Assembly: GCF_048564905.1 (NCBI RefSeq)
Contig: NC_133023.1
Coordinates: 2,619,001-2,683,000 of the forward strand
Direction of reading: 5' to 3'
Source: Vicugna pacos
Lineage: Eukaryota; Chordata; Mammalia; Artiodactyla; Camelidae
Length of the DNA: 64,000 bases
The position numbers were made by a program, and so were the translations under genes. Positions 11,951-24,200 of this stretch are shown here, in pieces. The notes under the pieces were generated by a model. That model saw only the letters and a program-made list of their open reading frames with translations, ran no database searches and was not told where the DNA came from. Position 1 is the first letter of the stretch. Each line of letters opens with the position of its first letter.

Positions 11951-12663
11951 AAGAGATTGGTATGAAGACTACATTTTATAAAAGCATACATTTTACTGAT
12001 GCACTAACACATTAATATACAGTAAAGGAGGCAATGTTTTATACATATAAAAGAATAAAATATTAAGAGAGTCATATTTTTGTTAATTTCAGTTAGTCAT
12101 AGTTTTAGAGGTTATTCATATGCTGATTCAGTGAGGTCTAAATTGTGATTTTAATTTGTCCCATTTCCTACTATGAATGTGTCCAGCTACAAGACTGCTA
12201 GATTTCTTTCCAAATGTTTCAACATGACAATCAGCACATCAGTGACAATTTTTATATGTCTCATTTATTTCATAATTCCTATAAATGGAAATGCTTTACA
12301 AAGTACACACTTAGTATATTGAAATAAACAATGGAAAGGACCTTCCAAATCACCTCTTTAGTTTCTGTCCCAGCACATTATTGTCCCAGTTGAATTCTCA
12401 ACACACTCTTTTAACTTTCCTCAGAAATTGAATCAAAAGTTTCCTCAGAACTTCAACCAAATACTTTCACTTTGGAAATCCAGTCTCCCTCCAAAAAAGG
12501 TCCCAGAAACACTCCATGGTCCTGCCTTGATTTCTTTTTCATTGTTGAACTTAGAAACAGATGAGATATGTGGAAGAGTGACCAGCTTGCTTATCTTCTC
12601 TCTCTCTTCATAGGGAGATAACCTCACTGGATCCTGAATCCAATTTGTCTGGTTTCTGATGCA
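11951..12663. other. Spacer 1, central block: duplicated non-coding DNA
   Basis: This is paralogous to about 40250-40930 and 57960-58610. It shares ATGAATGTGTCCAGCTA and later GGAGATAACCTCACTGGATCC. No gene, RNA or mobile element is recognised. A shorter derivative of the 12150-12350 stretch also appears at 51983-52190. Confidence 0.55.
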
Positions 12664-13954
12664 TTTTGAGACTTGGGTGAGGTTCACATGTGATAAGTTT
12701 CCAATCCATATTAACTTAATGCAGACCAAACACAGCACGGTAGCAATCTTACAAAACACACTGTCCTTTTAATGCATAAATGCATAAAATTCCTTGTATA
12801 TTGGATGATACCACATATATTCTACTAAGTTGCCAGAGAAAAAAAGAAAAGTCTTTTTCACAAAAGACTTTCCACCAAGGACTAAGACTTTTCTCTCACT
12901 GAGTGCACACACCTTGAGAAAGACTGCTCTAGGAGTCACTGTTCTTCACACTGGCTTTTGATTTCAAGCTGACCTTAGCTGATCTGCACTCATTACATAG
13001 AGCAGGACAGAGGCATAGGAAAATCCTATCTAATTCACACTAAACATCTTGATTAAGGGCTATGTTCAGAGACTGGCTGATGGAAATATCACTCAGAAAC
13101 AGAGTGTCCATCATTCAGTAAAACACACATGCATCATGAAATGGAACAAAGAACAAACAGACACCAACTGACCAAAACCAACACAGGGACATCAAGTCAA
13201 AGGTAAATTCAGGAAAGAGACGATGGGGACCTTTTCTACTGGAAGCTGCCTTCTCCGACATTTGCAGGATATGACATTTAGTCCTGCTCAAATCCTTTTG
13301 CATGCTGAAAACTTTCCAGAAGTTTCCAGAAGAAATAAGGTGATGGAGCATGTAAGTTTCCTTTTTCTTTTAACTGTGTAATTTCTTCAACAATGGATGG
13401 GTTTGAGGGATTTTCAAAGGCAAACAACTTTAAGAAAAAAAGTGAGAAAATTTGAGATCAGATATAGATGTTGCCTCTGACACTCACATTGAGTGCTCAG
13501 CTCTTCTTTGCTGAGGCTGTTTAACACCTCAAAGTGTTTCTGAACCCCCTGACTTTTCATGGAAATATGGTGATCCTTTCCTGAGACAGACCAATGAGGT
13601 CCCTCAAAAGCTATGCTGAAATGTACAACCAGGGTACATATTTAACACCAGAATCCCTATCTTCTGTGAATCCGTTTCAAGGTGGGAACCTCCTTTGTTA
13701 AAAACCCCTACCTGTGTTACTGAACCCACCATGATTGTGTTTCCCTTTCTTCATGCATTTAGAGTACAACTAGACCTAAATTAGGGGGTGCAGGCCAACA
13801 TCGACTTCCTTCTACACACACATTAGTCAGTCCCACTGGACTTGCTAGAGCCCTGCTTCATTGGCCAAGGAGCTCTGGACAAGAACCTTCTCTACGTCAA
13901 CAATACTCCAGTGAGTGTGACTGAATGATCCCTGCACAAGGCTCTGGACTCTAA
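12664..13954 (+). repeat. 1.29-kb tandem duplication, first copy
   Basis: Begins TTTTGAGACTTGGGTGAGG and ends GGCTCTGGACTCTAA, directly abutting the second copy, which begins TTTTGACACTTCGGTGAGG. The period is 1291 bases. The equivalent DNA is single copy in spacers 2 (about 40939-42222) and 3 (about 58612-59900), so the duplication is specific to spacer 1. Confidence 0.8.
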
Positions 13955-15245
13955 TTTTGACACTTCGGTGAGGTTCACACATGATAGGTGCTAAATCCAT
14001 ATAAACTGAACACAGACCAAACACTGGACACGGGCAATCTTAAAACACACTGTCCTTTTATGCATATACTGATAAATGCTTCTTGTATATTGATGATACC
14101 ACATATATTCTACTAAGTTGCCATAAAGTACAGGGAAAGTCAAGTCACTCCACAGAGGAATGAGATGCTTCTCTCACTGAGTGCACACATCTTGAGAAGG
14201 ACTGGTATGGGAGTCACAGTTCTCCACTATGGCTTTTGATTCCAAGGTGACCTAAGGTAATCCTCACTCATTACTTACAGGAGGGTGGAGGTATGGTAAA
14301 AAGAAAATTGCTATTTAATTGACAATAAACATTTTGATAAAAGGCTATGTCCAGAAACAGGCTGATGGAAATATCACTGTAACTGGAGTGTCCATCATTC
14401 AGTAAAACACACACAAATGATGAAACAGAAGCAATGAACAAAGAGACACCAACTGAACATTACCAAGACAGGGACATCAAATGGAATGTAAACAAGGGAA
14501 AAGCAAAAATGGGACCTTTTTTCCTGGAAGCTGACTTCTCTGACAATTGTAGGATATCATATTTATTTCTTTTCAAATGTATTTGCATGTGTATAAGTTT
14601 CCAGAAATTTTCAGAAAAAATAAGATCATACACTATGTCAGTTTTGTTTTGTTTTTTCTTTAATGTTTATTCTCTTCACCAATGGATGGGTTTGAAGGAT
14701 TTTGAAAGGCAAACAACAATATAAAAAAAGATTAAATGAGAAAATTTGAAATCAGGTGTAGATGTTGCCCCTACCATGCACATTTAATGTTTAGCTCTTC
14801 TTTGCTGAGGCTGTTTTGCACCTCAGAGTGTTTCCCTTCCCCTTGACATTTAATGCAAAGACTGTGATCCTTTCCTGAGACAACTACTGAGTCACCCTTG
14901 GAAGCTATGCTGAAATGTACAACCTAGGTAACTATTAAATACACAAATCCCTAGTCAATGTGAATCAGTTTTAAGGTGCAAACTTCTTTCTTTAAACACA
15001 CCCACCTGTGTTACTGAACCCGCCATGACTGTCTTTCCTTTACATGCATTTCAGGCATACCTAGCCCTAGACTGGGTGATGCTGTCCAACTCCAACTTCC
15101 TTCTACCCACACCTGACTCAGTCCAACTGGACTGTGTACAGCCTTCCTTCATTGGACATGGAACTTTGATGACAAGAACCGTTCTACTTCAACCATACTC
15201 CCGTGAGTGTACCTGAATGAGCCCTGCTCATGGCCCTGGATTCTA
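13955..15245 (+). repeat. 1.29-kb tandem duplication, second copy
   Basis: Matches 12664-13954 in order along its length, with many substitutions and small indels, which indicates an old event. Landmarks in both copies are AGGTTCACA followed by CATATATTCTACTAAGTTGCC, then GATGGAAATATCACT, then CTGAGGCTGTTT. Beyond 15245 the sequence continues as in spacers 2 and 3. Confidence 0.8.
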
Positions 15246-17880
15246 GTTCATTCACAGGTCCTTCAGGATTTCTTTTCACCAAAACTTCATTAATGCATGG
15301 TTTCCCACATGTAGCCATCAGGAACAGAAATCCCCAGGAACACACACTAACTCATTCATTCACCAGTCATGCACCCTGGGGATGCAGCCAACTCCATGTC
15401 CATAGACTATGACCTTGTGGAAGGGACTTTTTAGTAGAAGAAGAATGCTTATGAAAAGAAAAAAATGCTCATAAACTGAAAAGCAGAAAGGTGTCAGGAA
15501 TGGGGGAATGTAGTACATTGTGGACAAAAGTAAGTCAAAAACCACCTGAGTCAGCACAAATCCAGTGTGGCGGGAACAGAGGTGAAGAGAGGGAGACTCC
15601 CTGGTATGCAACTGGGGAAAGAAGCAACTCATGTGTGAATGTGCAGTCACCACAAGGACTAAGGTTGTACTCTGGGTGAGAGGAGCTTGTTAACTCTTAG
15701 TAACTAGCATTTCTAAACCTTCACATGACTGACACATGACTGGATAACTCTGGGCGTGAAGGGCTCTCCTGCACACTGTAGGGTACATACACTGTAGTAT
15801 CAATCCCCCATCCCACTGAGACAAACATGTTACCTTTCATTTAAACTGTCTCAACTGGGAGGCACAGTGGCCCCTGTTTGAGAACCAATACCCTCCAAAC
15901 AGCTTTATAAAGCCTTCTTTTATCTGGTCAAATAACAGCTCCTGTTTAAGAACAGAGTCATCTACCAAGGGGAACAGTGCTCTGAGGGACTCTGAACACA
16001 GAACAAGCTTTGAGATGGCCCTGCAGCCTTCTGCTAAGAAGTGTGGTGTGACACCAGAAGCAATGACATCTCCTGAGGTGCTGGTTGGAAAGGTGGGGAC
16101 CAGGAAGAACACTGAACACCTGCCATCAGAACCAGCATTGTCAATAAAACAGTCTGGCATCACCGAGTCTGTCTCAATTTGAGAGACACTGGGGACAGAA
16201 CTTCACCAGGATCAGATCTCTGAAAGTAGGCTTGTATTGAATTACCTCCACTCAGATTCTAAATACATTTGAATCATGCTTAGGAATCCATCGGGTAACC
16301 AGGTGTGTCTGGTGTGCAGGCTCAAAATCTTCCTTGCACTATTTAGAGATGAATTGTGGAATCTAAAATGTAAAAACAATGATCACAGAGAAAACAGAAA
16401 AACAAGAAAGAAGTTAGTTGATAAACTGGGAGAAATGGGATACAGATTCCAGAAACCTGGAAAAATTTGAGAAGAAAGACCAGAGTCATCTAAATACGAG
16501 GGCTTAGCAATATTTGAGGGTAAAAACTTCATGTTTGTGTAGGATGGTTCCTTTATTATTTGTCATACTATCAAGGAGCAATGTGACTGACATGAATTCA
16601 AATCAATTGAAATTAAAGATCATGTGTCATTTGTAGGTCAAAAATAACAGGATGAACAGGATACAAAGACTAAGCTGCTGCAATAATCCCTTAGAGTAAC
16701 TGCTATTTAATTTCCCCTTGTTTGGCAGTTACAAAGCTCTTCCAAAGATAAGATGATCTTGGTGCACATCCCCAGGGAACACATGTGTTTGTAGGACTCT
16801 GAAAGAAAAACCTGCTAATGTGGGGCGAAAAGGGCAGACATGGAGGGACTGAGAAAGGTGGATGAGGGGTGTTAACTGGGATCATGACCCTGCTCAGAAT
16901 TATCCCAATCAGGGAGGTAGGAGAACAAATTCCAAGATACTTTGAGATATGAAGGCCTTCCATCTCATAGACTTCACAGTCAAAGACTGGATAGTACAAC
17001 ATATAGAGGAGTAAATGAAACAAAGAGAAATATCAGATTAGGACCAAAGTAAAAGAAAAATAAAACACAGCAGAAAATGAACAGTGTCTGTCCTTGAGAG
17101 TTTGAAGACAATTGTCAGAAGATGGAGGCTGAAGACCACTTTCTACCACGCTGTCCTCAGAGGTCAGACACAAAGACAGAGATAGTGAGGTTATGTGTGT
17201 CCTGGGAGCAGCTGGGGCTGAGTCATGACTCTGGGTGTTCTTAGCTCAGTGAGACATCATCTGAGTACCATTCCTATAGTCACAACAGAATAGATCTTAT
17301 AGAATTTATCTGACAAATTCCTACAAAAGAAAGTGAACATGAATAAAACTTTAGGAAGAAAAGACAAACAAAAGGTTCTTTGGCTCTTTCAGTGTCCTTG
17401 AAAATAACCAGAGGTACAAAGATAGGACATTTGCTTTTTCCTTTCAAACTTCTAAAAATTAGAGGAACTACCATCAAGCTTTCTTGCTTGCATGGAGAAT
17501 TAATCGACTCAACGAATAAATAATATGTTAAAAATAAGACTGTAACAAAGGTATCTGGAAAATAGACATATTAAAATGAACTGCTGATGTGCCTTCTTCA
17601 CAAGAGGTTGTTGGGCATCTGTATTCAAGGTCCTCTTCGTGATGAGGATGACAGTTCCTGTTCTGGGGAGGGTGGGGCAGACCGCTGTTTGTACTGATCT
17701 GTTCCTCCCTTCAGGGATCAGCAACTTCCCTAAAGTCTCTGAGGAAATCACTGTAATCTTGTTACACCGAACGATAACAACTCTGGTTTGTGAATATACG
17801 TTTAAACTTTCTCTCCTCAATGTTAAAGAAACAAGTTCTGACTTCAGGGCAGGTGTCTTGGACTTACCTCATTCTGCAAC
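15246..17880. other. Spacer 1, distal block: duplicated non-coding DNA upstream of gene 2
   Basis: Paralogous to about 42225-44880 and 59905-62150. It includes a segment ending CAATAAAAC (16142-16150) that recurs at 43126 and 60419, and a segment with TTAGAGATGAATTGTGG near 16343. Many short frames occur on both strands, none kept in all three copies. No gene is called. Confidence 0.55.
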
Positions 17881-18093
17881 TCAGGATATGAAAGAAAATA
17901 AATATCACTGTCCTTGAAACACCTCAACTGTACTGTGATTTCTCACTTACCCTAAAAATCAAGTGTCCAGATCAACTTGAGCTTCTCTTAAAACTAATCT
18001 CAAAGGAAAACAACAGATTCCCAGGAAAACCTCCCTGCCAAGCAGGATATCCTAAGAGGACATCTATGTAGCCAGTGTCTTAGATTAACAGCC

Positions 18094-18135
18094 ATTGGTT
18101 CATTATGGGTCAGGACACAGATGGTTACTATAAAA
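18094..18135 (+). promoter_or_regulatory. Core promoter of gene 2 (inverted CCAAT and TATA box)
   Basis: ATTGG at 18094-18098 and TATAAAA at 18129-18135, 84 bases before the ATG at 18219, the same spacing as gene 1. The promoter looks undamaged. Confidence 0.75.
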
Positions 18136-18218
18136 AGGGCACACATTAAGATTCTCTCCATCAACTGGTGCACAGCACACTCAGCTTCTACAGGAGGAGG
18201 ACTAGAAAAACTGACAGG

Positions 18219-21200
18219 ATGAAGATTCTGTTCTTGAGTCTTATACTTGGTGTTCTTTGTGCCACCCAAGAACTTGAAACTGAGCAGGTTCAATCACAGA
18301 TACCAGGGACAGGCTAATGTGGGAGTAGGTCTTGCTTGTGTGTAAGAGCGTGTGTGGGTGTGTGTGTCCCTTTTTGGGCTGTGGTAATGTGCATCCACAT
18401 ATCCGTGCACGTCACCTGGCCACCTACCTACAACTCAGAACTGTCTCTGTGACCTCCACACCACCTATTACTGGGCTGTCACACATCTTTACTGTCCTTG
18501 TACAAGAGAACAGGGTTCAGCCAGAGAACCTTCCCACTGGAGCTCTTCAATTTCACAGGGGGTAAGCTATTTCTGAAAAATCTCAACTCCATATTTTCCT
18601 GTTATCTCAGATTATCATATTATTTATGAACCCTGCTTTGTTCATACAAGGTAGGTAATTTGTGCTGATGTACAGGAGTGAAGGGAAATTTGTGACGGAT
18701 GGTGGTGGACACCATGAAAAGAAATAAACTACAGTTTCTAAGGGGAATTTTGCTTGCAGGTTTCAGAATGGAAACTCATTTATATCGCAGCCAGTAACAC
18801 AGAGAAGACCACTGAGATCACTCGATGCCAGATGATCAACTGTAAGGTTGAAATAGATGAAGAAGCTGGCACAATCACCTTCACATTTTGTAACAGGTAA
18901 CTAGAAATATCACACAGGGAAAATTCACATAAACCCCAAACTCTGAGAAAAGGTCGGGATTACACACTTGCTGTGAAGTACCTGGGTTAGGTGGAACACC
19001 TCAAGTCCTGGGGTTTTGAGGATTAGAAGGGTCTCTGGCATTTCTCAGTCAAGTCCAGGGTCACACTCAAGAAAACGTCCTGGAGCCTTTGCTTAGAGGG
19101 AAAGTCCCAGATGCTCCACTGGAGTCAACTCATTAAAGGAGAGAAGCTCCAATACAACAGGAAATAGAGGGTCCTGCCCTCCATCCCAATACTTCTAGGG
19201 CCTTGAGTCCACGTCCAACTTGTAGGATATGCTTCTCTCTGAGGCGCAGAGGATGTGGGAACCTGGATGACAAAGTGTCTCGACCCTGAAGGGCTGACTC
19301 TCAGTGATTTACAATCATCACTAAATTCATGAAGCTCCCAGTGCTGCTCATGAAATGTACTCCAAACCCGGAGGGATTTTTACTAGGAGCATGCAAACAC
19401 AGACAGATATTTTGAAGAATAAAAGCATTAAGAAGTCAACTAAGAGCTTTAAGTTTGGAGACACTATTTTAAAGACATACATATATAATTGACTATATAT
19501 TACATATATTTGATAGCCTACTTATAATCACATTACAGCCACATACACGTATATATCCTATCCCAGTAGACATAGCTATCAGCTGTCAGACACTTTAAGA
19601 ACACCACATTATCTGTTTATCATTTTCATACCTTTTAATACTCGGTAATCAACTGACTTTTCATGTGGCACACTCTTTGACATGAATACATATATGTGTT
19701 ATTCAATGTTTAATTCTCTTACAGTGTTGTTATAGAAGAGCTTGCGTTGTGGATACACTTAAACACATTTTTGTCTTTCTTTCTTGTTCTTTTATGTTAT
19801 ATTTTCCAAGAAATCTAGGCCAGCTTTGTGAAACAACTAAAATGTGTCTTGATAGTGACAAGTTTGAAGAAAGGCCTTGTTACTTTTCTTTTCTTTCCCA
19901 AATTGTAGATTATTTGTGTTCCTTAGGCTTCAAATATGATGTCTTTTGTATTTGTAGTTTATCTGTGGAACTTCAGCTCAGATTTTATGTGTAACCAGGC
20001 ATCCTTGCCACTTGACAGTTACTTGATCTTACAAGACTTATTTCTTCTCTTTTGAATGTCACCTTTTTTTTTTTTACAGGAAATAAGGTGATAGGTGACC
20101 TAGGGACTAGGGAGGGTCAAATTTAAAACACCGTAATTAACTGTAAAGTCTTTCATTATTTTTAAACATACATTTGAATATGTTTTGCTTTTAAGATTCA
20201 CAGAAAAAGGCATACAAACAATTACCAAGGAAATAAATGAAGAAGGTCTTTATACCATAGATGGTAAGTATGACTATATTATGGGTAAAAGTATATTATG
20301 TTGAAATCTTGACCTCAAATTCCTTTCAGAATTCCATATTTTAAAATTCTAGTTCTACCACAGATGAGAACTATGACCAGACACTAGGCCCTAAATTTTC
20401 CAGGTACTTTATTTCGTCATGGATAAAGACTTAAGTCACATTACTTGCATGGTCCCTCCCAATCTTAAGCGTATTCAATCGCAGGCTAGTCACATGTACA
20501 TAGAATTGTTATCTCAGGAAGTTCTCAGGTGCACGAAACTCTTCCTGGATTCTTTCAAACAACCTTAGAAACTAACGTCTCAAGAGTCTATTTTGAGTTA
20601 ACAAATCAAATTCATTCTGAAGAATATACCTTTTGAAAACAATCATAGAATATCTTATTCCTATACAGCCAAGGACCTTACATCCCCCAAAACAGTGATG
20701 TGAAGCAGCAAACACATTGCTTCATAAACAGTTTGTGTTCAAAGCAATGGAGTTTAGAGCAAAGATTTAAATGTCTAAGTTCATTCTAATGGTCCTAAAA
20801 AGCATTCCTAAATTTAAATTATCTGAGGGATACACAATCGATGAAAATTTAAATATATGAATATGAGCCCCAACACTGTTGTAACAGAAAAAATAGCTCA
20901 AGAGTTGCTCACTAGACACAAATAAGCAAAATACATGGTGTCTCTTGGGAACTGGTGGTTGAAGACCCCCCAGTGTTGTTCTGGGGACATAACGTGCAGC
21001 CACGGCCAGCACAGCACCAGCAGAGCCATGATCACAAAGGGGGCCCAGGAGATGCCCTTACTCTCACTGCCTCCCTCACCTTTAAAACATGTACAGCCCA
21101 TTGTGAGATTGTCTGCAACCCTCCTCTATAAAACCATGGGGATCACAGAGGTGGTGATTGACAACCTGAGGAGATGCATGAAACCTGATTTAAACTGTCC

Positions 21201-24200
21201 CAGTGGAACCTAAGGCCCATCAAATTGGAGTGGAATTGGGCAAGATGCACACATTCATCTGAAACTCTGAAGTTGTGTCAGCTGTAAGTTAGTCTCTGCT
21301 CTGGCAAACGTGATATTTCAGTGTTAGACATAGTTGTTAATGGTATTTTTGGTATACTGGTTTCGGGGACACAGATGGGCAGTTTTAAATCAGATCCTGA
21401 TGAGCGATTCCAGTGAGGTGTCTGGAGGGCTAGAAAGGAGAACGGATTTAAAGGTAGTGTAGAGTAGATCAGCGCTTGTTCTTCTGAAGAGAATGTGGCA
21501 GATAAATGGACAGAGCCAGAGAGGCGAAGTGCACCTCTCCAGGGGGTGTGCGCTCACTGTGAGGTGGTCACTTCGGCCATATCCTGGCATGTAAACTCAT
21601 CCTTTTTTTTTTAAAATACACTTTTACTGAAGTTCACACAGTTTACAATGTTGTGTCAATTTCTGGCACACAGTACAATAGTTCAGCCACATATGAACAT
21701 AAATACATTCATTTCATATTCTTTTTCACCACAAGTTGCTACAAGATATTGAATATGGTTTCCTGTGCTATACAGTATAAACTTTTTGTTTATACTGAAC
21801 ACGGGATATCTTTCCATTTCTTTAAGTCATCTTTAATTTCCTAAGTCAATGTTTTATAGTTTTCCTCATATAACTCTTGCACTTCCTTGGTCAGATTTAT
21901 TCTGAACTATCTTATTTTTTTGATGCAATTTTAAAAAGGATTGTTTCTTTACTTTATTTTTCTGATGTTTTGTTTTTAGTGGAAAGAAATGCACTGATTT
22001 GTCTATGTTAATATTTTAGCCTACTGTGCTCAAAAATTCTATTAGCTCTAATGATTTGTGTGTGGAGCCTTTAGGGTTTTCTATATATATATATATATAT
22101 ACCATCATGTCATCCACATATAATGACAACTTTACCTCTTCTCTTCCAGTTTAGATCCATTTATTTCTTTTTCTTGTCTTACTGCTATGGCTAGGACTTT
22201 CAACTCTATATTGAAAACAAGTGGTGAGAGTGGGCATCCTTGTCTTGTTTCAGATTTTACAGAAAGTCTTTCAGCTTTTCACCATTCAGTATTACGCTGG
22301 CTGTAGGTGTGTCATAAATCATAAATAGCTTTTATTATGTTGATATATGTTCCCTCTATACTGACTTAGGTAAGAGGTTTTAACATAACTGGGTGTTTAA
22401 TTTTATCAAATGAGTTTTCTGCATCTACTGAGATGGTGATGTGATTTTTGTCTTTCTCTTGTTGATGTGGTGTATCATGCTGATTGATTTGGATATGCTG
22501 AACCATCCTTGTGTCCCTGGGAAGAATCCAACTTGACCATGGTGTATAATCTTTTATATGTCTTGTTGGATTCTGATTCCTAGTATTTTGTTGAGAGTTT
22601 TTGCATCTATGTTCATCAATGAGACTGGCATATAATTTTCTTTTTTGGTACTGTTTTGTGTGGCTTTAGGACCAGGGTGATGGTGGCTGCATAGAATGAG
22701 TTTGGGAGTATTCCCTCCACTTCAGTCTCTTAGTATAAGATTTTGAGTAGGATTAGTATGAGTTCTTTTTTGTATGTTTGATAGAACGCCCCAATGAATC
22801 CATCAAGTCCTGGATTGTTGTTTGCAGGGTTTTTTTTTTTTAATTGCTGATTCTGTTTCATTTCTAGTGATTGGTCAGTTCAAGTGGTCTATTTTTTTTT
22901 CTTCATTCAGTTTTGGTGGACTGTTTGTTTCTAGAAACTTGTCCATTTCTAAGTTCTCCAATTTATAGCCATATAGTTGTTCATAGTATTCTCTTACAAT
23001 TTTTGTATTACTGTGGTGTTGGTTGTAAACTTTATGTTCATTTTTTATTTTGTTTGTTTATGTGTGCTCTTTTCTTCTTGGTGAGCGTGGGCAGAGGTTT
23101 GTCAATTTTGTTCACTCTTTCAGAAAACCAGTTCTTGGTGTGATTGATTTTTTCTTCTATTTTTTAAAATCTCTATTTTATTTATTTCCTCATTGATCTT
23201 TATTATTCCTTTCCTTCTGTTAAGTTTAGGTTTTGTTTGCTCCTCTTTTTCTATTTCTTTTAGGTGGTAGGTTACATCGTTTATTTGAGATTGTTCTTTT
23301 ATGAGAAAGGGCTCTTTTGCTATGAACTTCCCTCTTAGGATTGCTTTTGCTGCAGCCCATAGATTTTGTGTGGTTGTGTTTTCATCATCATTTGTCTCAA
23401 GGTATTTTTAAATTTTTTCTTGATTTCATTGTTGACTCACTGGTTTTTTAGTAGCATGTTGTTTAGTCTCTTAGCTGCCATATATTTCTCATTTTTCTGT
23501 GGTTGATTTCCACTTTCATGCCATTGTGCTCAAAGAAGATGTTTGGAATAATTTCTATCCTTATTTCTATCCTCTTCAATTTCCTGAACCTTTTTTTGTG
23601 CCCAAGTATTTGGTCTATCCCAAGGAATATTCCATGAGCACTTGAAAAGAATGTGTATTCTGTTTTGAGGGGAATATAATGTCCGAGAAACATCAACCAG
23701 TCCAACTGTTCTATTGCATCATTTAGTATCTCTGCTTCCTTGTTGATTTTCTGTCTGGAAGATCTGTCCAATGATGCTAGTGGAGTGTTAAAGTATTCTA
23801 CTATTATTGTATTCCCATCAGCTTCTCCCTTTATCTCTGGTCGTATTTTTTTTTAATATTTAGGTGCTCCTATATTGGACACATATATGTTAACAACTGT
23901 AATATCTTCATCTTGTATTGCTCTGATCATTATATATTGTCCTTCTTTATCTCTCTTGATGACCTCTGTTTTAAAGTCATTTTGTCAGATATCAGTATCG
24001 CTACTCCCACTTTGTCAATTCCATTTGGATGAAATATATTTTCCCATCCTCTCACTTTTCATCTATGTGTCCTTCACTGTAAGTGAGTCTCTTGTAGGCA
24101 GCATACGTTAGGCTTTTATTATCCAATCCACCACTCTATGTCTTTTGGTAGCATTTAGTCCATTGACATTTATGTCAATTACTGACAGAAGTGTGTTTAT

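Noticed and set aside
22871-23143. Possible membrane protein with many F, L and C residues
   Set aside because: Antisense translation of the L1-B reverse-transcriptase region.
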